Positions 57,277-64,000 of a stretch of DNA of 64,000 nucleotides are shown here, in pieces (positions within the stretch are counted from its first letter, which is position 1; every line of letters begins with the position of its first letter). Below the pieces are notes generated by a model that did not search any database, was not told the DNA's origin, and was given only the letters and a program-made list of their open reading frames with translations. The stretch comes from Campylobacter coli 76339 (GTDB taxonomy: Bacteria > Campylobacterota > Campylobacteria > Campylobacterales > Campylobacteraceae), in the NCBI GenBank assembly GCA_000470055.1, contig HG326877.1, forward strand, positions 1,501,661 through 1,565,660, in the 5' to 3' direction. The translations under genes were made by a program, and so were the position numbers.

Positions 57277-57519
57277 ATGGATTTAAAATTGGCAAGAAAT
57301 TTAATCAATGAAGAGCCTAAAAATATTAGTTTAGCTAAAATCGAAGAAGCTGTAGATAAAGAAGGACAAAAGTTTTTTTATTTTGATAAAGAAAATTCAC
57401 ACAAAGATCTTATTGCCTTGGTTGAACACTTTGAAAAAAAAGGTTTAAGTGTTTATCATAGAACTATCAGATATGGTTTAGATAGTAATGATTTTATGTA
57501 TGAGGTTCATATTCTTTGA
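57277..57519 (+). CDS. HP0268-like small protein (possible nuclease)
   Basis: 80 residues that closely resemble Helicobacter pylori HP0268 in pattern: IFYFAPTNAHKDM of HP0268 versus [15 protein letters not shown] here, [10 protein letters not shown] and DFMYEVHIL at the C-terminus. HP0268 has been reported as a nicking nuclease with an Smr-like fold. HP0269 is miaB, and miaB follows here too with a four-base overlap, so the pair is conserved across epsilonproteobacteria. ATG preceded by AAGGATA. Confidence 0.8.
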   Translation: MDLKLARNLINEEPKNISLAKIEEAVDKEGQKFFYFDKENSHKDLIALVEHFEKKGLSVYHRTIRYGLDSNDFMYEVHIL

Positions 57520-58817
57520 GCTCGAAAAAACTTTTTATTCAAACCTTAGGCTGCGCAATGAATGTCAGGGATTCTGAACATATGATAGCAGAACTGACAC
57601 AAAAGGATAATTATACCTTAACAGAAGATATTAAAGAAGCAGATTTGATACTTATCAACACCTGCTCTGTGCGTGAAAAACCTGTACATAAGCTTTTTTC
57701 GGAAGTGGGCGGATTTGAAAAGATAAAAAAAGCGGGTGCAAAAATAGGAGTTTGCGGTTGCACAGCTTCACACTTGGGAGGCGAAATCTTTCGTCGCGCT
57801 CCTTATGTAGATTTTGTATTAGGAGCTAGAAATATTTCTAAAATTACCCAAGCTGTTAACACTCCTAAATTTATGAGCGTTGATATAGATTACGATGAGA
57901 GTGAATTTGCTTTTGGTGATTTTAGAAATAGTATTTATAAATCATATATTAATATCTCTATAGGTTGTGATAAGCATTGTACTTATTGCATAGTTCCGCA
58001 TACAAGAGGAGATGAAATTTCCATTCCTTTAAACATTATCTACAAAGAAGCACAAAAAGCAGTAGATAAAGGCGCTAAGGAAATTTTTCTACTAGGACAA
58101 AATGTTAATAATTACGGTAAAAGATTTAGAAATGAACATAAGAAAATGGATTTCTCAGATCTTTTAGAAGAACTTAGTACTATAGAGGGATTAGAACGCA
58201 TCCGCTTTACAAGCCCTCATCCTCTACATATGGATGACAAATTTCTGGAAGTATTTGCCAAAAATCCAAAAGTGTGCAAATCAATGCACATGCCTTTACA
58301 AAGCGGCTCAAGTCAAATTTTAAAAGCTATGAAGCGTGGCTACACAAAAGAGTGGTATTTAGATAGAGCATTAAAGCTCAGAGAACTTTGCCCGAGCGTG
58401 AGCATATCAACAGATATCATTGTCGCGTTTCCAGGAGAAAGCGATAAAGATTTTGAAGAAACTATGGAAGTTTTAGAAAAAGTACGCTTTGAACAAATGT
58501 TTTCTTTTAAATACTCCAAGCGTCCTTTAACCAAAGCCGCTACTATGCCAAATCAAATCGATGAAGAAACAGCTTCAAGTCGACTTAGTACTCTACAAGC
58601 TCGCCATAATGAAATTTTAGATGATATCGTAAAAAAACAAGAAAACAAAACCTTCAAAGTTCTTTTTGAAGAACTAAGAGCGGGTAATGCTATCGCGGGT
58701 AGAACAGATAATAATTTTTTAGTACAAGTTGAAGGTAGCGAAGAGCTTTTGGGGACTTTTAAAGAAGTAAAAATTACTAATGCAAAGCGTATGGTTTTAT
58801 ATGGGGAAATCATTTAA
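57516..58817 (+). CDS. miaB: tRNA-2-methylthio-N6-dimethylallyladenosine synthase
   Basis: Radical-SAM methylthiotransferase that thiomethylates i6A37 of tRNAs reading U-starting codons. 433 residues: N-terminal UPF0004 domain with Cys in [17 protein letters not shown] and VCGCTAS (first Fe-S cluster), the radical-SAM motif CDKHCTYC and a C-terminal TRAM domain. Starts at a TTG overlapping the HP0268-like stop (TTGA). Confidence 0.97.
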   Translation: MSSKKLFIQTLGCAMNVRDSEHMIAELTQKDNYTLTEDIKEADLILINTCSVREKPVHKLFSEVGGFEKIKKAGAKIGVCGCTASHLGGEIFRRAPYVDFVLGARNISKITQAVNTPKFMSVDIDYDESEFAFGDFRNSIYKSYINISIGCDKHCTYCIVPHTRGDEISIPLNIIYKEAQKAVDKGAKEIFLLGQNVNNYGKRFRNEHKKMDFSDLLEELSTIEGLERIRFTSPHPLHMDDKFLEVFAKNPKVCKSMHMPLQSGSSQILKAMKRGYTKEWYLDRALKLRELCPSVSISTDIIVAFPGESDKDFEETMEVLEKVRFEQMFSFKYSKRPLTKAATMPNQIDEETASSRLSTLQARHNEILDDIVKKQENKTFKVLFEELRAGNAIAGRTDNNFLVQVEGSEELLGTFKEVKITNAKRMVLYGEII

Positions 58818-59424
58818 AATAACCTTTATAGCGCGCTTAGTTTTTCTTCTACAATGGTTGATTTTTCTTACTTGCAAAAAAACTTATAAGGGTGATAAAG
58901 TCGATCAACATTCTTATGTGATACTTTTTTGGCATGGACGTCTTGCCCTTATGCCCTTTGCATTTAGATATTTTGGTAAAAAAGGAAAAAAAGCTTATGT
59001 GATGATTTCTCATCATAGAGATGGGGAGCAAATTGCTAGAATTATCAAATTATTTGGACTGGACACTGTGCGTGGGAGCACTTCAAAGGGGGCTAGCACA
59101 GCTCTTCGAAATACTTTTAAAATTTTAGATGAAAATCACGATGTAGTCATTACGCCTGATGGGCCACGCGGACCTTATCATAGTATTTCAGATGGGGCAG
59201 TATTGCTTGCACAGAAAAAAAATGTTAAAATAAGAATTTTAAATTATGAAGCAAAAAATTTTTGGGAATTTAAAAGTTGGGATAAAATGATTTTACCTAA
59301 GCCTTTTACTCATTTAGTTTATAGGCTCAGTGATCCCTTGGATATTTCAAATTTAGATAAAGATCAAGCCAAATCTTTTTTACTTGAACATTTTCAAAAC
59401 ATTGAACAAATGGATAAATTTTAA
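58801..59424 (+). CDS. DUF374 lysophospholipid acyltransferase-like protein
   Basis: 207 residues from the ATG at 58801 (a 58780 ATG would add seven). N-terminal hydrophobic helix (about 8-25), then [14 protein letters not shown] and [18 protein letters not shown] with the GXXS/Asp acyltransferase features, and [16 protein letters not shown]374 proteins belong to the lysophospholipid/lipid A acyltransferase superfamily (HP0270 relatives). Overlaps miaB by 17 bases. Lipid substrate not known. Confidence 0.8.
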   Translation: MGKSFKITFIARLVFLLQWLIFLTCKKTYKGDKVDQHSYVILFWHGRLALMPFAFRYFGKKGKKAYVMISHHRDGEQIARIIKLFGLDTVRGSTSKGASTALRNTFKILDENHDVVITPDGPRGPYHSISDGAVLLAQKKNVKIRILNYEAKNFWEFKSWDKMILPKPFTHLVYRLSDPLDISNLDKDQAKSFLLEHFQNIEQMDKF

Positions 59425-59432
59425 GGAATAAA

Positions 59433-60422
59433 ATGTTATTTTTACTTAAAAAAGTATTACCACAACTTTTCACAAGTATTATTTTAGAAGACAAAAAAAA
59501 TATCCTTAAAACTTCTATATATAAAAACCAAAAACTTATAAGTAGTAATGAAAAAATTTTTGATAAAAGTGAAAAATTATTAGAATATGTAAAAACACTC
59601 AATAGTAAATTTTTATTTTATCATACAGCATTATTTTTAAATGTTAAAGAACAAGGTTTGATTCCTAGTAAAAATGATAAGGATTTCGAACGATTTAATG
59701 TAGGCAAAATCAGCCTAAAGTCCATCACGCTAAACAATGCTTTAATATACACAGCAACAGAACACATAGAATATTTTAATGAATTTTTTGAAGATTATGG
59801 TGGTTTAGATTTTCTATATTCTCCTTTTGCTATACTCTATCATAATATCCTAAAAGAAAAACCGAGCAATGATAAAATAACTCTTTATGGCTATAAGCAT
59901 GAGCGTATTTTAACCCTTATAATTTGCCGAGGTAGTGAAATTTTATATGGAGATATCATTTTCTTTGAAGAAGAATTGGGTCTAGAAATTGAAAGCAAAG
60001 AAGAAAGCTTAGATTTCCTTGATGAAAATACTTCTATGGATACTGAAATAACACTTGATAATTTCAATGAAACACTAGGAGATAAACTCGACGCTCTTGA
60101 TCAATTTGACGATAATGAATTGGGACAAGATGAAGATGATTTAGATCTTTTAGATAGCAAAGACAAGCTCAGCCTTGAAGAAATGAATCAATTTAGCAAT
60201 GATATGGAACTTTGTCGCCGTATTATCGCGAGCATAGAAAATTTCTATAAGGATGAAAAATACTCTAGTACTTTTATCAATAATATCTTTATTTTCAGCA
60301 CAAAAGAACTCAACCAAAGTGCTATTGAATTTTTAGAAGAAGAAACCTTATTAGAAATTCAAACTAAGCAAATCAATACTTTGGATTTAATTATAGAACT
60401 CATGCAAAAGGAGCTTCAGTGA
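59433..60422 (+). CDS. PilM-like cytoplasmic assembly protein (tentative)
   Basis: 329 residues with no signal peptide or membrane helix. I do not recognise a named family. The first 180 residues look like an actin-fold half (short beta strands with LTLIICRGSEILYGDII), followed by an Asp/Glu-rich linker (about 190-255) and a helical end. In order, size and topology with the next two genes it matches PilM, the actin-like protein that binds PilN at pilus/secretion machines. The assignment rests on architecture and context, not on a motif. Eight bases after the acyltransferase gene. Confidence 0.5.
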   Translation: MLFLLKKVLPQLFTSIILEDKKNILKTSIYKNQKLISSNEKIFDKSEKLLEYVKTLNSKFLFYHTALFLNVKEQGLIPSKNDKDFERFNVGKISLKSITLNNALIYTATEHIEYFNEFFEDYGGLDFLYSPFAILYHNILKEKPSNDKITLYGYKHERILTLIICRGSEILYGDIIFFEEELGLEIESKEESLDFLDENTSMDTEITLDNFNETLGDKLDALDQFDDNELGQDEDDLDLLDSKDKLSLEEMNQFSNDMELCRRIIASIENFYKDEKYSSTFINNIFIFSTKELNQSAIEFLEEETLLEIQTKQINTLDLIIELMQKELQ

Positions 60423-60940
60423 CTTATAGCTTCATAAAACCTAGAAAAAAACCTATCTTTACACTCTTTGATAAAATATGGCTAGGACTCTTTGGTTTTG
60501 GTATATTTTTTATACTTGTGGTGTATTTTTTATATCTTATTAAAATTGCGTTCATTCATAATTTCATAGAAGAGCAAAAAGAACAGGTTGTGCAATTTCA
60601 AAATAAAACACAAGAGAATGAAAGATTATACGATATACTTCTTGAACAAAGCAACATTGCAAATACTTTTTACACCCAAAACCAAGCTTTTAAAAATAGC
60701 TTAAGAAACCTTTTTAATATAATAGTTAAAACCGATGCAATCACTCTTGAAAGCGTAGAACAAGAAGAAAATTCTCTAAAACTTATAGGTGTCACCCCAA
60801 CAAAAGAAATGTTTGCCTTACTTTTAGAAACACCATTAAAAAGTATTTTTGATCAGAGTTTTACAACCTATTATCGCTTAAATAATGGCTGGTATCGCTT
60901 CATTAGCATAAGTAAACAAAATTCAGGAGTTTTACAATGA
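60419..60940 (+). CDS. PilN-like bitopic inner-membrane protein (tentative)
   Basis: 173 residues: short cytoplasmic tail (positively charged, about 1-18), one membrane helix (about 22-46), coiled coil (about 50-100) and a small alpha/beta domain (SLKLIGVTPTKEMFALLLETPLKS resembles the PilN ferredoxin-like domain). GTG start with AAAGGAG five bases upstream, overlapping the previous stop (GTGA). Together with its neighbours it suggests a PilMNO-type complex. No pilin gene is nearby. Confidence 0.5.
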   Translation: MTYSFIKPRKKPIFTLFDKIWLGLFGFGIFFILVVYFLYLIKIAFIHNFIEEQKEQVVQFQNKTQENERLYDILLEQSNIANTFYTQNQAFKNSLRNLFNIIVKTDAITLESVEQEENSLKLIGVTPTKEMFALLLETPLKSIFDQSFTTYYRLNNGWYRFISISKQNSGVLQ

Positions 60941-61455
60941 AAGATAAAAGTCTTGAAGAAATAAATATTTTAAAAATTATTATTTATGTTTTAAGCTTTA
61001 TTACCGTATGTACAGCATTGATTTTATTTTTATTATTACCCCTATTAAAAGATTATAAGCAAGCTAATTTAAGAAAAAATTCTCAAGTGGCTATATTCAA
61101 TGCAGCAAAAACAAAACTAGATATTAGCGAGAACAAAATAAATACCCTAAGAACAGAAAATAATAAAAGCTTAGAACAATTCGAACAAAAATTCAATTTA
61201 ACGCATTTTCAAAATTTTTTAGAAAAATATTTTAAAAATATTCAAGTAACAGAACTTAAATTAGATAAAAAAGAAAAATACCTCACTCATAGAATCAATA
61301 TCCAAGCATCGATAAATAATCCTAGACGCTTATATGACTTCATAGATGCCTTAGCTCAATATAACAATCTTGTAAAGATTGATTATCCCATGACTTTAAA
61401 GGCTAGCGATCATGGGATAATGATAAATCTTAATGTGCAAATTTACTCAAACTAG
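60937..61455 (+). CDS. PilO-like bitopic inner-membrane protein (tentative)
   Basis: 172 residues: one membrane helix (about 10-32), a coiled coil (about 36-85) and a C-terminal domain whose [31 protein letters not shown] and MINLNVQIY fit the PilO pattern of a strand-helix-strand with a closing beta strand. ATG overlaps the previous stop (ATGA). The end overlaps the convergent thiC by nine bases. Assigned by fold-like features and order only. Confidence 0.5.
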   Translation: MKDKSLEEINILKIIIYVLSFITVCTALILFLLLPLLKDYKQANLRKNSQVAIFNAAKTKLDISENKINTLRTENNKSLEQFEQKFNLTHFQNFLEKYFKNIQVTELKLDKKEKYLTHRINIQASINNPRRLYDFIDALAQYNNLVKIDYPMTLKASDHGIMINLNVQIYSN

Positions 61456-62739
61456 ACTTACATTCTCGCCTTTTAAGACCTGATTCATTGTATTCATAGC
61501 ACACATTTTTCCACACATAGAGCAAGAATTTAGATCATCAGGGCGTCTTTCATTAAACATTTTTTTAGCTTTTTCACCATCAATGGCAAGTTTAAACATT
61601 TTCTCCCAGTCAATATCCTGTCTCGCCTTACTCATCTCATCATCTCTTTTTCTTTCTTTTGGAAGCTTAGCTAAATCCCCCGCATGAGCTGCAATCTTAG
61701 TAGCTACTATACCATCTCTAACATCATTTAAATTAGGTAATCTTAAATGTTCGGCAGGAGTTACATAACAAAGTATATCAGCACCCGCAGCAGCAGCCAC
61801 AGCGCCACCGATAGCTCCACTTATATGATCATATCCAGCACCAATATCCGTAACTAAAGGCCCTAGAACATAAAAAGGAGCGCCTTTACAAATGCGTTTT
61901 TCAATTTGCATATTAGCTTCAATCTCATTAATTGCCATATGTCCAGGTCCTTCTATCATCACTTGAACACCTGCTTCCCATGCTCTTTGAGTGAGTAAAG
62001 ATAATTCGATAAGTTCAGAAATTTGCGCCGCATCACTTGCATCATGTGTAGATCCTGGACGCAAAGCATCACCTAAAGATAGAGTCACATCGTATTTTAA
62101 ACAAATTTCAAGCAAATCATCGTAGTATTCAAAAAAAGGATTTTCAGCTTCTTTCATAGCCATCCACGCATAAAGTACTGATCCTCCTCTAGAAACTATA
62201 TTAGTAAGTCTTTTGCTTTCTTTAAAAACTCTAGCTGCACGCGAATTTATACCCGCATGTATAGTCATAAAATCAACCCCGCTTTTTGCATGATGATAAA
62301 CCACATCTAAAAAATCCCTAGCGCTGATTTGTTTTAGATCTTTTTCTAAAAATCCTACCGCATCATAAACCGGAACTGTTCCTATCATGGCTTTTGAAAC
62401 TGCGATAAGCTCATCTCTAAAGCGACTTGTTTTGCCATAATTGCTTAAATCCATAATAGCTTCGATTCCAAATTTGTGAGCAAGCTCTACTTTTTTCATC
62501 TCCTCGCTATAATCAACACAATCATTTGAAACTCCTAAATTCACATTCACTTTAGTGCGAAGTCCAAGTCCTATACCATTTGGATCAAGACTTTTATGAT
62601 TGATATTCGCTGGAATAATAATCTTGCCACAAGCTATATTTTCAAGCAAAAAATCTTTACTTACTTCTTCCTTTTGAGCAACAATCTCCATTTCTTTGGT
62701 AAAAATACCTTCTTTAGCGTAAAGCATTTGAGTTTTCAT
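61447..62739 (-). CDS. thiC: Phosphomethylpyrimidine synthase ThiC
   Basis: Converts AIR to HMP-P, the pyrimidine of thiamine, by radical-SAM chemistry. 430 residues. The C-terminal [11 protein letters not shown] carries the CxxC-x4-C cluster motif; [27 protein letters not shown] and [19 protein letters not shown] are conserved. Preceded by a TPP riboswitch and a hairpin covering the ribosome site, so thiamine pyrophosphate should repress translation. Confidence 0.97.
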   Translation of the reverse strand: MKTQMLYAKEGIFTKEMEIVAQKEEVSKDFLLENIACGKIIIPANINHKSLDPNGIGLGLRTKVNVNLGVSNDCVDYSEEMKKVELAHKFGIEAIMDLSNYGKTSRFRDELIAVSKAMIGTVPVYDAVGFLEKDLKQISARDFLDVVYHHAKSGVDFMTIHAGINSRAARVFKESKRLTNIVSRGGSVLYAWMAMKEAENPFFEYYDDLLEICLKYDVTLSLGDALRPGSTHDASDAAQISELIELSLLTQRAWEAGVQVMIEGPGHMAINEIEANMQIEKRICKGAPFYVLGPLVTDIGAGYDHISGAIGGAVAAAAGADILCYVTPAEHLRLPNLNDVRDGIVATKIAAHAGDLAKLPKERKRDDEMSKARQDIDWEKMFKLAIDGEKAKKMFNERRPDDLNSCSMCGKMCAMNTMNQVLKGENVSLV

Positions 62740-62767
62740 ATTTATCCTTTAAAAAATTTGGATAAAT
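62740..62767 (-). promoter_or_regulatory. Ribosome-site-sequestering hairpin before thiC
   Basis: AUUUAUCC (62767-62760 in minus-strand RNA) pairs perfectly with GGAUAAAU (62747-62740), which contains the Shine-Dalgarno (AAAGGA) and ends next to the ATG at 62739. The 8-pair stem with a 12-base loop is placed just after the riboswitch, the position of an expression platform. Confidence 0.6.
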
Positions 62768-62798
62768 GAGGGTGCAAGTAAATTGTAGAAAGTATAAA

Positions 62799-62882
62799 TC
62801 TTCCCGACGCTAGCATTATCTAGTTCCGGTTCGGTCTAAGCTTTTAGCTTACTCTCAGCCTGTATCACAAGCTCCCGTCATT
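62799..62882 (-). promoter_or_regulatory. TPP riboswitch (THI element)
   Basis: On the minus strand: GACGGGAGCTTGTGATAC, then GGCTGAGAGTAAGC (the CUGAGA pyrimidine-sensing core), a short P3 stem, GACCGAACCGGAACTAGATAATGCTAGCGTCGGGAA (UGAUCUGGAUAAUGC-like helper and the closing GGGAA). All conserved THI-box elements are present in order. A TATAAT (62892-62897) upstream can supply its promoter. Confidence 0.95.
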
Positions 62883-62891
62883 TATGTTTTA

Positions 62892-62897
62892 ATTATA
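62892..62897 (-). promoter_or_regulatory. Putative -10 element of thiC
   Basis: TATAAT on the minus strand about 10 bases before the riboswitch 5' end, in the short gap after dnaQ. It makes the riboswitch RNA nearly leaderless upstream. Confidence 0.45.
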
Positions 62898-62910
62898 CTC
62901 TTTGAATATT

Positions 62911-63672
62911 TTATTTTTGCTTTATACGAGAAGTCTTAGTAAAATTTATAAGTTCTTCGGTAGTTTTGATATGATAAGGAAGTTTACCAAGGCAATACTT
63001 GAAAATTTCAGTCGCAGCCAAAGCATCATTTAAGGCTCTATGATGGGCATTTTTTATCCCTAAAAGTTCTTTTAAAACATCTAGTTTATATCTTGGACTT
63101 TCTATGCAGCACTGCGCAAATTCTATGGTGCAAATACGACGATTAAGTAAAATTCCAAAACCGCATTCATTTAAGGCCTTAGAAATAAAACCATAATCAA
63201 AACGCACATTATGCGCGACAAAAATACTGTCTTTTAAAAAAAGTCTAAAATCATTTAAAACCTTAGTCAAACTAGGTGCATCTTTTACCATATCCAAATC
63301 AATCCCTGTAAGTTCTGTAATATTTTCAGGAATTTCTTTTACTTGCACTAAGGAGCTAAAACGATCAATTTCTTGCAAATTTTTTATCTTAACTGCACCT
63401 ATTTCTAAAATTTGTCCGTTTTTAATCCCACCTGTACTTTCTATATCTACAATACAAAAAATTTCTTCTTTAATCTTTTTTGTGCGCGTTTGTAGGGTAA
63501 AAATATTATTTTTATCTAAAGTTAAACCCAAGCCCAAAAGCTCAAAAGTTTCTAGATCAAGTTCGTAATCTTTCAATTCTTCAATCTTCTTAAATTCATT
63601 GATTACCCATTCATAAGGCTTACTTTGTTTGCTTAAAATAGAAATAATCTGATCAACTTGCTGTAAACTCAA
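62911..63672 (-). CDS. dnaQ: DnaQ-family 3'-5' exonuclease
   Basis: 253 residues. Exonuclease motifs are intact: CIVDIESTGG (ExoI), AHNVRFDYGF (ExoII) and HHRALNDALAA (ExoIII, the DEDDh type). An N-terminal helical segment of about 70 residues precedes the nuclease domain. It may be the epsilon proofreading subunit or a related exonuclease; a dnaE partner is not here. Starts at TTG overlapping the rpe stop (TTGA) with no visible ribosome site. Confidence 0.85.
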   Translation of the reverse strand: MSLQQVDQIISILSKQSKPYEWVINEFKKIEELKDYELDLETFELLGLGLTLDKNNIFTLQTRTKKIKEEIFCIVDIESTGGIKNGQILEIGAVKIKNLQEIDRFSSLVQVKEIPENITELTGIDLDMVKDAPSLTKVLNDFRLFLKDSIFVAHNVRFDYGFISKALNECGFGILLNRRICTIEFAQCCIESPRYKLDVLKELLGIKNAHHRALNDALAATEIFKYCLGKLPYHIKTTEELINFTKTSRIKQK

Positions 63673-64000
63673 AATTCAAGCTTTAAAGATGAAATTGAAG
63701 TTTTATAATCATTTGAAGAAAAAATATAACTTCCAGCGACTAAAATATCTGCACCCGCAGCTTCTAAATCGCTTGCATTTAGTCCATTAACTCCGCCATC
63801 AACCTCTATAAAAACCTTAGCATTTTTTTCATCGATCAGTCGTCTTAGCTCTTTGATTTTATCATAGACTAAAGGTAAAAATTTTTGCCCTCCAAAGCCA
63901 GGATTAACACTCATTAAAAGCACCATATCTACAAACTCTATCATATGTTTTATAGAATTTATAGGAGTGTGTGGATTTAAAACAATAGCAGGATGAATTC
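63669..64000 (-). CDS. rpe: Ribulose-phosphate 3-epimerase, C-terminal part
   Basis: The C-terminal roughly 110 residues of Rpe; the start lies beyond the window. Interconverts ribulose-5-P and xylulose-5-P in the pentose phosphate pathway. HPAIVLNPHTPI followed by VDMVLLMSVNPGFGGQKF (the metal-binding MSVNPGFGGQ motif) and VDGGVN are conserved. The gene continues upstream of 64000 on the minus strand. Confidence 0.95.
   Translation of the reverse strand, partial: IHPAIVLNPHTPINSIKHMIEFVDMVLLMSVNPGFGGQKFLPLVYDKIKELRRLIDEKNAKVFIEVDGGVNGLNASDLEAAGADILVAGSYIFSSNDYKTSISSLKLEF

Overview
This is a chromosomal window from a thermotolerant Campylobacter of the C. jejuni / C. coli group. The evidence is the low G+C, AT-rich sequence with AAGGA-type ribosome sites, the protein repertoire (a Ctb-type truncated haemoglobin beside its Crp-family regulator, a futalosine-route MqnC, Fluc/CrcB, an HP0268-like protein next to miaB) and a gene order that I recall as the reverse of C. 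jejuni NCTC 11168 Cj0525c down to Cj0451. A few substitutions in Ctb and RpoB against the C. jejuni proteins I remember leave room for C. coli or a divergent C. jejuni; I cannot settle the species by eye.

Layout. 1-8.5 kb: the tail of fliE, a division-type penicillin-binding protein, a convergent htpG-led operon (htpG, rhodanese, small membrane protein, Na/Pi-cotransporter-like protein), then fluoride channel, plsC and a BatD/SH3-like membrane protein. 8.5-11.4 kb: purQ-purS-purC with a C-terminal processing protease. 11.5-14.6 kb: a CsoR-type metal sensor and clpB behind a consensus promoter overlapped by an HspR-type inverted repeat. 14.6-19.6 kb: alaS-maf-pbpA. 19.7-22.8 kb: a tightly overlapping trio (DegT aminotransferase, MetE-like methyltransferase, Gfo/Idh oxidoreductase). 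22.9-25.4 kb: hemH and an intact ammonium transporter. 25.4-30.2 kb: a seven-gene coupled operon from a tiny secreted peptide through a methyltransferase, Fe-S/Zn protein, TPR lipoprotein, trpC and HIT protein to selU.

30.2-47.5 kb is the information-processing core, all on the minus strand: tRNA-Thr, tRNA-Tyr, tRNA-Gly, tRNA-Thr, tuf, rpmG, tRNA-Trp, secE, nusG, rplK, rplA, rplJ, rplL, rpoB, rpoC, rpsL, rpsG, fusA, tRNA-Arg, punctuated by several hairpin terminators/attenuators. The 275-base rpoC-rpsL gap is where some C. jejuni strains carry the fucose-utilisation island; it is absent here. 47.5-50.7 kb: a polar amino-acid ABC transporter, nssR and ctb with a perfect NssR operator. 50.7-57.2 kb: a frameshifted recG, an M16-like protein lacking the zinc motif, mqnC, an MFS transporter and nusA. 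57.3-61.5 kb: an HP0268-like protein, miaB, a DUF374 acyltransferase and three genes with the architecture of PilM/PilN/PilO. 61.4-64 kb: thiC under a TPP riboswitch, a DnaQ-like exonuclease and the start of the window's truncated rpe.

There is no CRISPR array, insertion sequence, prophage or long G/C tract. The points most worth a second look are the orphan PilMNO-like trio, the DegT/MetE-like/Gfo trio, the recG and pbpB single-base frameshifts, and the well-resolved regulatory sites (NssR, HspR-like, TPP riboswitch with an apparent Shine-Dalgarno-sequestering hairpin).
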